Positions 17,022-24,874 of a stretch of 45,698 bases of DNA are shown here, one piece after another. The notes below the pieces were generated by a model that worked only from the letters and a program-made list of their open reading frames with translations, did no database searches and had not been told where the DNA came from. This DNA is from Fibrobacter sp. Its GTDB lineage: Bacteria; Fibrobacterota; Fibrobacteria; Fibrobacterales; Fibrobacteraceae. Within the stretch, counting starts at the first letter, position 1. The number at the start of each line of letters is the position of its first letter. The DNA lies in assembly GCA_024398935.1 (NCBI GenBank), contig JAKSIH010000022.1, forward strand, positions 1 through 45,698, read 5' to 3'. The position numbers and the translations under genes were made by a program.

Positions 17022-18377
17022 ATGACTCCCGTCGATTTTTTCACCCAGGAAACGCAAACATCCTCCTTTATTCAGGATGTGCTTTCCTCCGTGAACTATG
17101 ACGTGAATATGCATATAGAAAAAGTGTCGGAATCATCCCTGCGGGGACTTTCGTCACTGGCATCCATTGTGCTGTGGGACCTGGACTCTTTCGTCAACGA
17201 CAACGAAAAGTACCTTAAGGTCATCCGCTCCCGTTTTCCGGATTCCATGATTTTTGCCTATGGCGAAGACCTGACCATCTACGGATCTTCCCTAAACGGC
17301 CTGACAGACACCAGCATGAATGTGGCGGCCCTCCGGGTTCACCTCATGAGCAAGCTGTCCGACCTCAAGCGGATTATCGCAGCACGGGAAACCTTCAGGG
17401 ACCGGATGTCCCATCTGGTGGGCAGCAGCGCCTCCATGGAAATTCTCCGAAAGAATATCCTTCAGGCAATGATTCACACCAGCCCCGTCCTCATCCAGGG
17501 GGAAACCGGCGTTGGCAAGGAACTGATCGCACGGGCAGTCGCCTGCATGTACGACAAGTTCATTACAGTCAACTGCAGCGCCATTCCCGAGAATCTTTTC
17601 GAGAGCGAATTATTCGGCCATGTCCGTGGAGCGTTCACCGGAGCTCAGACGGACCGCATGGGACTTTTCGAGGCCGCCGACGGAGGCGCCATCTTTCTGG
17701 ACGAAATCGGCGACATGCCGCTTCACACCCAGGTAAAGCTTCTCCGGGTCCTGCAGAACAAGGAAATCCGCCCCATTGGCGCTAACAAGGTGAAGCACGT
17801 CAATGTTCGTGTAATTGCAGCTACAAATCGCAACCTGAAGCAAGCCGTTGCCGAAAAGAAATTCCGCGAAGACCTTTACTACCGCCTGAACGTCATTCCC
17901 CTATCCATCTCGCCTCTGCGGAACCGCACCGAGGATATTGTGGATTTGGCCAACTACTTTCTCAGGCAGTACCAGAACGAAGGCGATAACCGAGTCCTTT
18001 CCCCCGAAGCTATCCAGAAACTCAAGAAGCATCGCTGGCCCGGAAACATCCGCGAACTGGAAAATCTCATCCAGCGGACACTCTGCTTTACCAGCGCGAA
18101 CATCATCCAGCCCGAGGACCTTCAGTTCGACACGGAAGACGGTTGCGAGACCATTCTCCCTCAGGACAATACAGTCTATCTCTCTACCATCAATTCTTCC
18201 GTAACCTACGACGAATTTAGAGAAGCCCAGCTGGAGCAGGAGCGGGAATTCCTAAAAAAACGAATCGCCCAGAACGGCGGTTCCGTAAGCGTTACCGCAA
18301 AGCAGCTCGGCCTCATTCGCACCGCCCTCTACAACAGATTGCGCCGTCTCGACATCGACGTAAAAAAGGACTGCTAG
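17022..18377 (+). CDS. Sigma-54-dependent Fis-family transcriptional activator with degenerate receiver
   Basis: An NtrC-type AAA+ activator of RNA polymerase-sigma-54, 451 aa from the ATG at 17022. An in-frame ATG at 16929 would translate repeat element D, so I reject it. Motor motifs are intact: Walker A GETGVGKE (160-167), the sigma-54 contact loop GAFTGA (203-208), Walker B GGAIFLDE (221-228) and [10 protein letters not shown] (281-290). A Fis-type helix-turn-helix ends the protein ([21 protein letters not shown]). Residues 1-130 look like a receiver-sized domain: [11 protein letters not shown] has an Asp (D53) in the right place, but the N-terminal acidic pair and the Lys switch are not evident. 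No histidine kinase or rpoN is nearby, so its target is unknown. Confidence 0.9.
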   Translation: MTPVDFFTQETQTSSFIQDVLSSVNYDVNMHIEKVSESSLRGLSSLASIVLWDLDSFVNDNEKYLKVIRSRFPDSMIFAYGEDLTIYGSSLNGLTDTSMNVAALRVHLMSKLSDLKRIIAARETFRDRMSHLVGSSASMEILRKNILQAMIHTSPVLIQGETGVGKELIARAVACMYDKFITVNCSAIPENLFESELFGHVRGAFTGAQTDRMGLFEAADGGAIFLDEIGDMPLHTQVKLLRVLQNKEIRPIGANKVKHVNVRVIAATNRNLKQAVAEKKFREDLYYRLNVIPLSISPLRNRTEDIVDLANYFLRQYQNEGDNRVLSPEAIQKLKKHRWPGNIRELENLIQRTLCFTSANIIQPEDLQFDTEDGCETILPQDNTVYLSTINSSVTYDEFREAQLEQEREFLKKRIAQNGGSVSVTAKQLGLIRTALYNRLRRLDIDVKKDC

Positions 18378-18431
18378 GCAGCCCTGCATTATAAAAAAAT
18401 TTTCGGCAATTCTTCAAAAGCGCTTTAACCA

Positions 18432-19373
18432 TTAAAAGCGTTCTATCTTATAGCCTTTCTTCTTTAGAAGATGAATCACGCTCATCGACCTTCCGACCAG
18501 GTGAGCAGACCCCACCACCACAAAGACCGTGCGATTCTCCTTCAGGAAACCTTCCACCTTTTCGGCCATCCCCACATTCCGATCGTCAATGGATTTTTTC
18601 TCATAGGCTTCCAGCAGTGATTTTTCCCTAGCGCACTCTTCCTCGGTCTTGCACTTGTCAATTTCACCAGCGAATTCCGACTCATCCTCAAGGATCTTGG
18701 CTAGCTTCACATCGTCGCCGCTCTTCCAGGCATCCACCAGTTCTACCATAAGGGAATCCGTATAGGGAAATCCGCTGACAGTCTGTTTCAGGAAAACGTA
18801 ACCCTCTTCATTGGAGAGTCCATATCCAGGAAGTGCATCCATCTGCTGGGAGATTCCCTCAAGTCCCACTATAGGCTTTCCCATTTTCTTTGCCGCCGCC
18901 GACAGTACCATGTCCAGACCATAATCGGGATTCAACCCTTTACTGGTAATGCTCAAAGTTGCAAGCGTTGCGGTAACAAACCAGGGACGGAATGCATTCA
19001 TTGCCTGAACAGGAAAATTCCATGCAGTGCCAAGACTATCCAGAACATGCCACATTTCCGCAGAGGCAAGATCCTTAATGGAAGGGCCACCAGCATTCTG
19101 GCCTTCCTTCAACATTGTTGTTTGAACCAAGTTCATAACGGAAGGATCCGAGACATCCATCTCTACCGCAAGTTCCCTAGATTCATTAAAGGCGGACACA
19201 ATTACAGGGGCCAGCGGATAGAACGAAGAATCCGCCACATGGATGCTACCAAAAAGCCACACATGGGAATTCTTATCAGAGACCTTCCACAGGAAATGCT
19301 TCTTTTCTGTGCCAGCGAAGGATGCAAGCGCCAGTAAACAAAGAAAAAGAATTATTTTGTTTGCAACCTTCAT
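18432..19373 (-). CDS. TraB/GumN family protein, exported
   Basis: 313 aa from the ATG at 19373, which has AGGA 7 nt upstream. An ATG at 19388 overlaps the preceding gene and lacks a site. The signal peptide (about 1-20) ends ASFA/G. Family marks are GSIHVADSSFYPL, ELAVEMDVSD and, near the C-terminus, VFVVVGSAHLVG. TraB/GumN proteins relate to Tiki metalloproteases and to ChaN/EreA-like folds, so a periplasmic metal-dependent hydrolase is possible; no activity is proved for bacterial members of this type. It is the last gene of an operon with an ABC importer. The 54-bp gap to the convergent sigma-54 activator gene shows no convincing terminator. Confidence 0.85.
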   Translation of the reverse strand: MKVANKIILFLCLLALASFAGTEKKHFLWKVSDKNSHVWLFGSIHVADSSFYPLAPVIVSAFNESRELAVEMDVSDPSVMNLVQTTMLKEGQNAGGPSIKDLASAEMWHVLDSLGTAWNFPVQAMNAFRPWFVTATLATLSITSKGLNPDYGLDMVLSAAAKKMGKPIVGLEGISQQMDALPGYGLSNEEGYVFLKQTVSGFPYTDSLMVELVDAWKSGDDVKLAKILEDESEFAGEIDKCKTEEECAREKSLLEAYEKKSIDDRNVGMAEKVEGFLKENRTVFVVVGSAHLVGRSMSVIHLLKKKGYKIERF

Positions 19374-19381
19374 TATTTTTC

Positions 19382-20131
19382 CTAACATTCAGTCCAATTC
19401 AAAAGTCCCTTCTGGCGAGCTTCGCAGGCTCTGGAAACCTGAACGCATCCGTCGTGAATCACCATCAGACGGTCACAATAACGTTCCGCATATTCTACCG
19501 AGTGGGTAGAAACCACAATGCCCATATTCTTTTCGGCAGCCAGTTTCCGCAACAGTTTGAATAGCTTATGGCTGCGGGGAATATCCAGGAACGCGTTGGG
19601 TTCATCCAGCAGGAGAATCTGCACCTGCTGCGCCACCGCTTCCGCCAAATAGACACGGCTCCGTTCCCCATCGCTCAAAGTCGACACCTGGCGATCCGCA
19701 AATGATTCCAGTTCCAGCAGTGCGATAGCCTCTTCGACAATGCGATTGTCTTCTGCCGAACGTCCGTCAAAAAGCCCCGCATAAGGAGAACGGCCAAGGT
19801 TCACAAACTCACGAACCGTCATGCGGTCGGGAGCAATTCCACTCATGCGAACCAGAGCAACTCTCCTGGCCAAGTCCCGGGCAGGAACATCCCCAAGATT
19901 TGACATAGCGGGATCACAATGCTGCAAACTAGAATTCATCTGGACCAGGACCGTTCCAGAAAGCGTAGGAATCTGACCGCATAAGGTTTTCAGCAGGGTA
20001 CTCTTTCCACTTCCATTTTCGCCCATGAGGGCAACGACCTCTCCAGCCAGCAATTCAAAATTCAAATCGGTCGCAAAGTTTTTGGAACCGTAACCAAAGC
20101 CCAGTTTTTCACAATTCAGAAGTACAGCCAC
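19382..20131 (-). CDS. ABC transporter ATP-binding protein, FecE/BtuD type
   Basis: ATPase of an iron-siderophore, heme or cobalamin importer. 249 aa with Walker A GENGSGKS (37-44), signature LSDGERSR (152-159), Walker B ILLLDEP (172-178), D-loop FLD and switch H210 in STHS. The start is GTG, overlapping the TAG stop of the permease by one base, which implies coupled translation. An unusually polar stretch (about 62-85) sits between Walker A and the Q-loop region. The substrate cannot be assigned. Confidence 0.93.
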   Translation of the reverse strand: MAVLLNCEKLGFGYGSKNFATDLNFELLAGEVVALMGENGSGKSTLLKTLCGQIPTLSGTVLVQMNSSLQHCDPAMSNLGDVPARDLARRVALVRMSGIAPDRMTVREFVNLGRSPYAGLFDGRSAEDNRIVEEAIALLELESFADRQVSTLSDGERSRVYLAEAVAQQVQILLLDEPNAFLDIPRSHKLFKLLRKLAAEKNMGIVVSTHSVEYAERYCDRLMVIHDGCVQVSRACEARQKGLLNWTEC

Positions 20132-21087
20132 TAGCGCCCTCCCCCGCGGACAATAACCCAGAGAACTACGGGAACACCCACAAGACTAAGAATTGCATTT
20201 AAGGGCAAAGTCTGGAACAGCGATGCTGCCAGACAAAGGACGATTCCGCACAGCGCCGACCCAGGTAAAAGTACCCGATGGTTCCCCGTTCCGAACAACA
20301 TAAACGCCAAGTGGGGAACGGCGATTCCCACAAAGGCTACCGGACCACAGAAGGCAGTTGCCGCAGCAGCCAGCACAGAGGAACCTAGCAGCACCAGGGT
20401 TCGGCCAAGCCTCACATTCACCCCGAGGCCACGGGCAAAATCATCCCCTAGGCGCACCGCGTTCAGGTACCGCGTAGCACATGCCACAAGCGCAAGACCA
20501 CAAGCCCCGACAACCGCAAATACAGGAACGGATTCCCTCGTCAGCCTGCCGAAACTGCCCATCCCCCAGCTGACATAGACCCGAAGGGCTTCCGCATCGC
20601 TATGGGCAATAAGCAGACTTACCACGGCATCGATAAAATACCCCACCAGAAGTCCTGCCACAAGAAGGATGGTCGAATTGCTGAACCGGGCAGAAACAGC
20701 CATAACAAAAGCGGTAACCGCAAAGGCACCCAAAGCCGCAGATCCCAGTACGCCAAAATGCCCAAAACACAATCCCGCCAACAGGGACAGGGCAACTCCG
20801 AGACTCGCGCCACTGCTAATGCCCAACACGAAAGGGCCCGCCAGGGGATTTCTAAACAAAGTCTGCAAAGCAAGACCCGACACAGCCAGGGCCGCCCCGG
20901 ACAGGATCGCAGCCATCAGGCGGGGAAACCGGATTTCCCAGAAGATACGACAGCCCATGCCATTCGCATCGCAAGTAAACAGCTCCGACCAGGAAATTTC
21001 CACCGAACCGGAGGTCAAGGTTAGATACGAAAAAAGAACCGCGAGCGCAGCCAGTATAGCGAAGCCAACTCCGGTTCTATGATTCAT
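20131..21087 (-). CDS. FecCD family ABC transporter permease
   Basis: Membrane channel of a siderophore/heme/B12-type importer. 318 aa, almost entirely hydrophobic, with family marks EIRFPRLMAAILSGAALAVSG, LAGPFVLGISSGASLG, GPVAFVGIAVPHLAFMLFG and GVPVVLWVI near the C-terminus. About nine or ten helices are expected. It is the second gene of the operon, 16 nt after the secreted protein at 21104-21874. Neither a periplasmic binding protein nor a TonB receptor is encoded in this window, so those must lie elsewhere or be replaced. Confidence 0.94.
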   Translation of the reverse strand: MNHRTGVGFAILAALAVLFSYLTLTSGSVEISWSELFTCDANGMGCRIFWEIRFPRLMAAILSGAALAVSGLALQTLFRNPLAGPFVLGISSGASLGVALSLLAGLCFGHFGVLGSAALGAFAVTAFVMAVSARFSNSTILLVAGLLVGYFIDAVVSLLIAHSDAEALRVYVSWGMGSFGRLTRESVPVFAVVGACGLALVACATRYLNAVRLGDDFARGLGVNVRLGRTLVLLGSSVLAAAATAFCGPVAFVGIAVPHLAFMLFGTGNHRVLLPGSALCGIVLCLAASLFQTLPLNAILSLVGVPVVLWVIVRGGGR

Positions 21088-21103
21088 AAAAAGCTTTGAG
21101 GCC

Positions 21104-21874
21104 TTACTTCTTTTTCTTGCTGTTTTCCCAGGACTGCTTCATCTCGGCAGTACCCTTGGCATCCTTGCGGTAAATTTCGGGAGGAACATTGTCAAAGCCC
21201 TGGAGAGCATTGAGCCAGTTGTCGTTCAGGTCCCTGAATTCCAGCTTGTTCAGGTTGTACACCAGGGAATCCCCTGCAACATCGAAGGAGATAAAGTCCC
21301 AGCGGATTACCTTACGGTCGGAGAACACTTCGCGGCTGACCAGGGACTGCTCGGAATCGAAGCGGTAACGGGCCTTGAAGGTGTATTCACCGGTCATCTG
21401 GTAGCGGCCGGAATCGGAATAGGTGCGGGTTACGCCCACCAGGGTATCGTTCATGCCAAAGCGAAGTTCTGCATCGCGGAATGCATGACCGTGAGCGATA
21501 ATCGGGGTACGCCAGACACCGACCATCTTTTCCTTCATGTTTTTCTGAAGGGTGGTATCGACATTCCAGTGGTCAAAGTTTTTCTTATCGTACTTGGCAC
21601 GCTTAACGTACTTGCCTTCCTGGATAAGCTTACGGACGCTATCAGCCTTGACCTTTGCAAGACTATCGGAATTACGGGCACCGACGGCGGGAGCCACATG
21701 GTTCATGGAATCCAGCTTGGCCTGTATCATCTCGTCCAGAGTCGCTGTAGCACCACGAGGGGTCGCCACCACCTGGGAATCCACGGGAACCCCGGCAGAC
21801 TGCGCAAAGGCTACCTGGACAAAAGCCAAGGATAAAGCCGCAAGAACAATATGCTTAAAAGAACAAAAACTCAT
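21104..21874 (-). CDS. Secreted protein of unknown function heading the FecCD operon
   Basis: About 256 aa, not recognised. The signal peptide (about 1-25) ends VAFA/QS. After a charged linker rich in Ala, Asp and Lys comes a region with alternating hydrophobic residues and many aromatics (VGVWRTPIIAHGHAFRDAELRFG ... about 115-215), which looks like an antiparallel beta sheet of lipocalin-like size. It ends in KKKK. It does not resemble the usual two-lobed binding protein of FecCD importers. The ATG at 21874 is preferred to the adjacent GTG at 21877. TAGATT ends 7 nt upstream, so the mRNA may be leaderless. Confidence 0.6.
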   Translation of the reverse strand: MSFCSFKHIVLAALSLAFVQVAFAQSAGVPVDSQVVATPRGATATLDEMIQAKLDSMNHVAPAVGARNSDSLAKVKADSVRKLIQEGKYVKRAKYDKKNFDHWNVDTTLQKNMKEKMVGVWRTPIIAHGHAFRDAELRFGMNDTLVGVTRTYSDSGRYQMTGEYTFKARYRFDSEQSLVSREVFSDRKVIRWDFISFDVAGDSLVYNLNKLEFRDLNDNWLNALQGFDNVPPEIYRKDAKGTAEMKQSWENSKKKK

Positions 21875-21881
21875 CACTTTA

Positions 21882-21887
21882 AATCTA
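21882..21887 (-). promoter_or_regulatory. Putative -10 box of the secreted-protein/FecCD operon
   Basis: TAGATT (TAGATTTA) on the minus strand, 7 nt before the ATG at 21874. It faces the nspC box at 21933. Confidence 0.35.
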
Positions 21888-21932
21888 GTTAAAGGAATTT
21901 GAAAAAGATTAAGAAAAAGCGAAAAAAAAGGC

Positions 21933-21938
21933 TATCTT
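21933..21938 (+). promoter_or_regulatory. Putative -10 box of nspC
   Basis: TATCTTTG matches TAnnTTTG exactly; its TATCTT ends 8 nt before the ATG at 21947. The region between holds no Shine-Dalgarno except a GGGG run. Confidence 0.45.
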
Positions 21939-21946
21939 TGGGGCAT

Positions 21947-23074
21947 ATGCTAGATTATACCCAAGTTCCCTCCCCCTGCTATGTCCTGGATGAAACCCGT
22001 CTCCGGAAAAATATGGAAATTTTGGACGACATCCAGAAGAAAACCGGCGTAAAGATTATCTGCGCCCTGAAAGGCTACAGTTTTTGGCGGTCCTTCCCCC
22101 TGGTCGGTCAGTATCTCGCTGGCGCCACCGCATCAAGCCTCAACGAAGCCCGTCTGGCCAAGGAAGAAATGGGCAAGGAAGTCCATGTTTTCGCACCCGT
22201 CTACGAAGATGACGAAATCGACGAGATCCTCTCCTACGCAGGCCATATCAGTTTCAACAGCTTTAGCCAGTGGCAGCGCTTCAAGGAAAAGACGCTGAAG
22301 GCAGGTGTTAGCGCAGGAATCCGCGTAAACCCCCAGTTCTCTACGGTAGACACGGACCTCTACAACCCCTGTGGCAAGTTCAGCCGTCTGGGCGTTACCG
22401 AAGCGGAATTCAAGCCGGAACTTCTGGATGGCATCGAAGGCCTGCATTTCCACGCCCTCTGCGAACAGGACGCCGACGCTCTCGAGGGCGTGCTCAAGGC
22501 CTTTGAACAGCACTTCGGCAAGTACCTCCCCCAGATGAAATGGGTGAACTTCGGCGGCGGCCACCACATTACCCGTAAAGATTACCACCGAGACGAACTG
22601 GTGCGCATCCTGAAGGACTTCATGGGCCGCTACCCCCACCTGACCGTCATCATGGAGCCGGGCGAGGCCGTAGGCTGGCAGACTGGCGAACTGGTAACCT
22701 CCGTAGGCGACATCGTCCACAACGAAATGGACATCGCCATCCTGAATGTGTCCATCAGCGACCACATGCCGGACTGTCTCGAAATGCCCTACCGCCCGGC
22801 CGTTACCGGCGCAGGCATGCCTGGTGAAAAGAAGTACACATACAAGCTAACCGGAAATTCCTGCCTGGCTGGTGACCAGCTGGGAGACTTTTCCTTCGAC
22901 CACCCCCTGGAAGTAGGCGAAAAGATCATCTTCGAGGACATGATCCACTACACCATGGTGAAGACCACCTTCTTTAACGGAGTGCGTCACCCCAGCATCG
23001 GCAAGTTCGACGAACAGGGCAATTTCCATTTGCTCCACAAGTTCACATACCAGCAATTCAAGGACAAACTTTAG
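21947..23074 (+). CDS. nspC: Carboxynorspermidine/carboxyspermidine decarboxylase
   Basis: A PLP enzyme of the alternative polyamine pathway that decarboxylates carboxy(nor)spermidine. 375 aa from the ATG at 21947; a TTG at 21899 would add a lysine-rich leader and is rejected. A fold III decarboxylase: PLP lysine K42 in CALKGYSF, glycine loop NFGGGHHI (201-208), MEPGEAVGW (236-244) and catalytic C306 in GNSCLAGD. The FSRLG and HFHALCEQ motifs are typical of NspC rather than DAP decarboxylase. The partner carboxyspermidine dehydrogenase is not adjacent. Confidence 0.95.
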   Translation: MLDYTQVPSPCYVLDETRLRKNMEILDDIQKKTGVKIICALKGYSFWRSFPLVGQYLAGATASSLNEARLAKEEMGKEVHVFAPVYEDDEIDEILSYAGHISFNSFSQWQRFKEKTLKAGVSAGIRVNPQFSTVDTDLYNPCGKFSRLGVTEAEFKPELLDGIEGLHFHALCEQDADALEGVLKAFEQHFGKYLPQMKWVNFGGGHHITRKDYHRDELVRILKDFMGRYPHLTVIMEPGEAVGWQTGELVTSVGDIVHNEMDIAILNVSISDHMPDCLEMPYRPAVTGAGMPGEKKYTYKLTGNSCLAGDQLGDFSFDHPLEVGEKIIFEDMIHYTMVKTTFFNGVRHPSIGKFDEQGNFHLLHKFTYQQFKDKL

Positions 23075-23076
23075 AT

Positions 23077-23217
23077 AATGAAGAATGAAGGATGAAGAAT
23101 GAAGGATGAAGAATGAAGGATGAAAAATGATAATAATCCGGCTTCGCCGTTTTATAATAAGCGCGAAGCGCCTTTATCTAAATTGTTCATTGTTAACCGT
23201 TCATTGTTAATTGATAA
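23077..23217. repeat. Heptad-repeat intergenic element E
   Basis: The longest arm in the window: eight consecutive heptads alternating AATGAAG and GATGAAG (23077-23132). Hairpins CGGC-TTC-GCCG (23139-23149) and GCGC-GAA-GCGC (23161-23171) follow, then TTGTTCA/TTGTTAA heptads to 23217. It begins two bases after the nspC stop and precedes tsaE on the same strand. Confidence 0.8.
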
Positions 23218-23290
23218 CTAAGGCGAGTGAAGCGGCCAAGCTTGCTTGGACATTTCCGAGCCGGTTATCAAAAATAACGAAGTTATTAAT
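23218..23290. repeat. Dispersed palindromic element (AAGGCGAG family), copy 2
   Basis: AAGGCGAGTG, a CCAAGC/GCTTGG palindrome and CCGAGCCGG repeat the layout of 3119-3165. A second hairpin AATAAC-GAA-GTTATT (23273-23287) follows directly, so the tsaE leader is made wholly of repeats. Confidence 0.6.
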
Positions 23291-23294
23291 TGAT

Positions 23295-23705
23295 ATGAAG
23301 TTTACATCGGAAGAAGATACATTCAATTGGGCTGTTGAATTCGGCAAGTCGCTGAAGCCGGGCGATAAGGTCGCCCTGTTCGGAAACCTCGGCGCAGGCA
23401 AGACCGTCATCAGCCGCGGCGTGTGCAAGGGGCTTGGTTTCGAAGGCGCCGTCTGCTCCCCCACCTACACCATCCTTCACGAATATCCCAACAATCCGCC
23501 CATTTTCCACTTTGACCTGTACCGACTGGAAGGTGGCGCCGACCTGAACGAAGTAGGCCTGGACCCGGACTATCTCGCCCAGGGCGTAAGCCTTATCGAG
23601 TGGCCCGAACGCCTGGAAGAAAACGATCCCGGCATAACCCACCGAATCACCATAAGCATTCTTTCCGAAACGGAACGGGACATCCTGCTGGAAAAGCTTT
23701 CCTAG
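23295..23705 (+). CDS. tsaE: tRNA threonylcarbamoyladenosine biosynthesis ATPase TsaE
   Basis: Works with TsaB, TsaC and TsaD to make t6A at position 37 of ANN-decoding tRNAs. 136 aa from the ATG at 23295; an upstream start at 23211 would translate the repeat element and is rejected. Walker A GNLGAGKT (30-37), then SPTYTILHEY, FHFDLYRL and LIEWPERLEEN, all diagnostic. The other Tsa genes are not in the window. It ends before a bidirectional terminator. Confidence 0.95.
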   Translation: MKFTSEEDTFNWAVEFGKSLKPGDKVALFGNLGAGKTVISRGVCKGLGFEGAVCSPTYTILHEYPNNPPIFHFDLYRLEGGADLNEVGLDPDYLAQGVSLIEWPERLEENDPGITHRITISILSETERDILLEKLS

Positions 23706-23749
23706 GAAAGCGCGGGAACACCCTGCAAAAAAATTGTTCCTGCAGAACA

Positions 23750-23783
23750 AAAGAAACCCTAGGCATGTGCCTAGGGTTTCTTT
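23750..23783. terminator. Bidirectional terminator between tsaE and the TM-anchored protein gene
   Basis: A 16-bp perfect stem AAAGAAACCCTAGGCA (23750-23765) with 23768-23783, leaving a 2-nt apex that probably opens to a larger loop. Ends are AAA/TTT, serving both convergent genes. Confidence 0.88.
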
Positions 23784-23799
23784 CGCAATTTTCAAAAAA

Positions 23800-24399
23800 C
23801 TACTTCTTTGCAGCCGGTGCAGTTTCTGCAGCGGGAGCCTCGGGAGCCTTTTCTACAGCAGCCGTGGCAGGTTCAGCCTTCGCCAGGGCGGAAATGCTTT
23901 CCCAGTCCTTCTTTTCGCCAAATCCGTTCAGGAGCATGGCACCCTTGTATTCCTTCAGGAGCTTCGTTGCAGCGACGGTATCGCCTTCGCCCAAGAAATT
24001 CTTTGCATCGCCCAGGATGCCCTGCTGGATAAAACGCATGGAATCGATGGAAGCCAGACGGAACTGACCGACACTGTCCATGGAACCGCTGGTAAAGCTC
24101 AGTTCCATAGCATCCTTATAGCAGGCCTCCGCCTCGAGATACTTGGCGTTGTCGCCGGCGGCAGCGGCATAGATGGCGTCGCACTGGTTGTAGACTTCTT
24201 CGGACTTGCCCTTGGCATACTTATAATACTGGTAGCCGCCTACTACGAGGCCGATAATCACCAGGAGGAACACTCCATCCTGCCAGCCCATGGCGGGTGC
24301 CTTGGGCATCTTGGGGCGACCGTTGACGGTTTCGCCCGCTTCAAGACGTTCTTCTGCCTCATCAAAGGGGCTCTTTCCATTCAAGAAACTAAAAGCCAT
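23800..24399 (-). CDS. Membrane-anchored protein with TPR-like helical domain
   Basis: 199 aa, function not recognised. A cytoplasmic N-terminus of about 40 residues, a single membrane helix (about 41-59, DGVFLLVIIGLVVGGYQYY), then a helical stretch (about 65-170) with Ala/Tyr spacing that suggests TPR or a YfgM-like fold, and an Ala/Pro/Lys-rich tail (from about 175). Its AAGGTG ribosome site overlaps the SufE stop codon, so it is the third gene of the tight reductase-sufE operon. A role in envelope assembly or as a scaffold is possible but not shown. Confidence 0.65.
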   Translation of the reverse strand: MAFSFLNGKSPFDEAEERLEAGETVNGRPKMPKAPAMGWQDGVFLLVIIGLVVGGYQYYKYAKGKSEEVYNQCDAIYAAAAGDNAKYLEAEACYKDAMELSFTSGSMDSVGQFRLASIDSMRFIQQGILGDAKNFLGEGDTVAATKLLKEYKGAMLLNGFGEKKDWESISALAKAEPATAAVEKAPEAPAAETAPAAKK

Positions 24400-24408
24400 T
24401 TTTTCACC

Positions 24409-24864
24409 TTACTTTTTGGAAATTGCGTCAAAGACGCGTGCGTACAGATAAATTTGTTTCAGAAGACTGGCAAAGCCGTTAGAACGGGTGGGAGAAAGTC
24501 CCACGTTCAGGCCGATATCCTGAAAAAATTTCGGATCCACCGAGAGAATATCCGAAGGAGCCATGTCATTATAGATTGCAAGGGCCAAGGCCCCCAGACC
24601 GCGGCTGATCAGCGGATTTGTAGTTCCCCCTTCCACATCCATCTCGAAATGGATCGTAGAACCGTTAAACTGGGGAACCAGGTACATGGTCGCAGCGCAA
24701 CCGACCACGACAAACTTTTCTTCCTTCAGGCTTGCATCCATGCCCTTGTGTGCTTTGGCCAACCCAATGAGATAGCTCCACTTGTCGTCGGGATCAGCAC
24801 CTTCTGCAGTAAAAGCAGCAAACTTTTCACGAATAAGGTCTAGACGTTCCTGAATCGTTTCCAT
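24409..24864 (-). CDS. sufE: SufE family cysteine desulfurase acceptor
   Basis: Accepts persulfide sulfur from a cysteine desulfurase for Fe-S cluster assembly. 151 aa from the ATG at 24864, which has a GGAG site; translation further upstream would run through the preceding gene. Active Cys C56 in VVVGCAATMYL aligns with the GC motif of SufE; NPLISRGLGALALAIYNDM and LGLSPTRSNGFASLLKQIY-like segments (as GLSPTRSNGFASLLKQIY) are typical. SufS, SufB, SufC and SufD are not nearby. The gap to the upstream flavoprotein gene is 10 nt. Confidence 0.92.
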   Translation of the reverse strand: METIQERLDLIREKFAAFTAEGADPDDKWSYLIGLAKAHKGMDASLKEEKFVVVGCAATMYLVPQFNGSTIHFEMDVEGGTTNPLISRGLGALALAIYNDMAPSDILSVDPKFFQDIGLNVGLSPTRSNGFASLLKQIYLYARVFDAISKK

Positions 24865-24874
24865 ATTCACTCCA

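Noticed and set aside
18378..18431. Terminator between the sigma-54 gene and the TraB/GumN gene
   Set aside because: Only a short AAAGCGCTTT palindrome and an A-tract are seen, without a stem followed by a T-tract in the right place.
21899..21946. TTG start for nspC with a Lys/Arg-rich leader
   Set aside because: The leader is unlike NspC N-termini and lies over the TATCTTTG box; the ATG at 21947 begins directly at the conserved domain.
23077..23132. Heptad tract as a coding repeat
   Set aside because: It starts after the nspC stop, and comparable tracts elsewhere lie outside genes in varied frames; only extended false starts of ispE, tsaE and the sigma-54 gene would translate such repeats.
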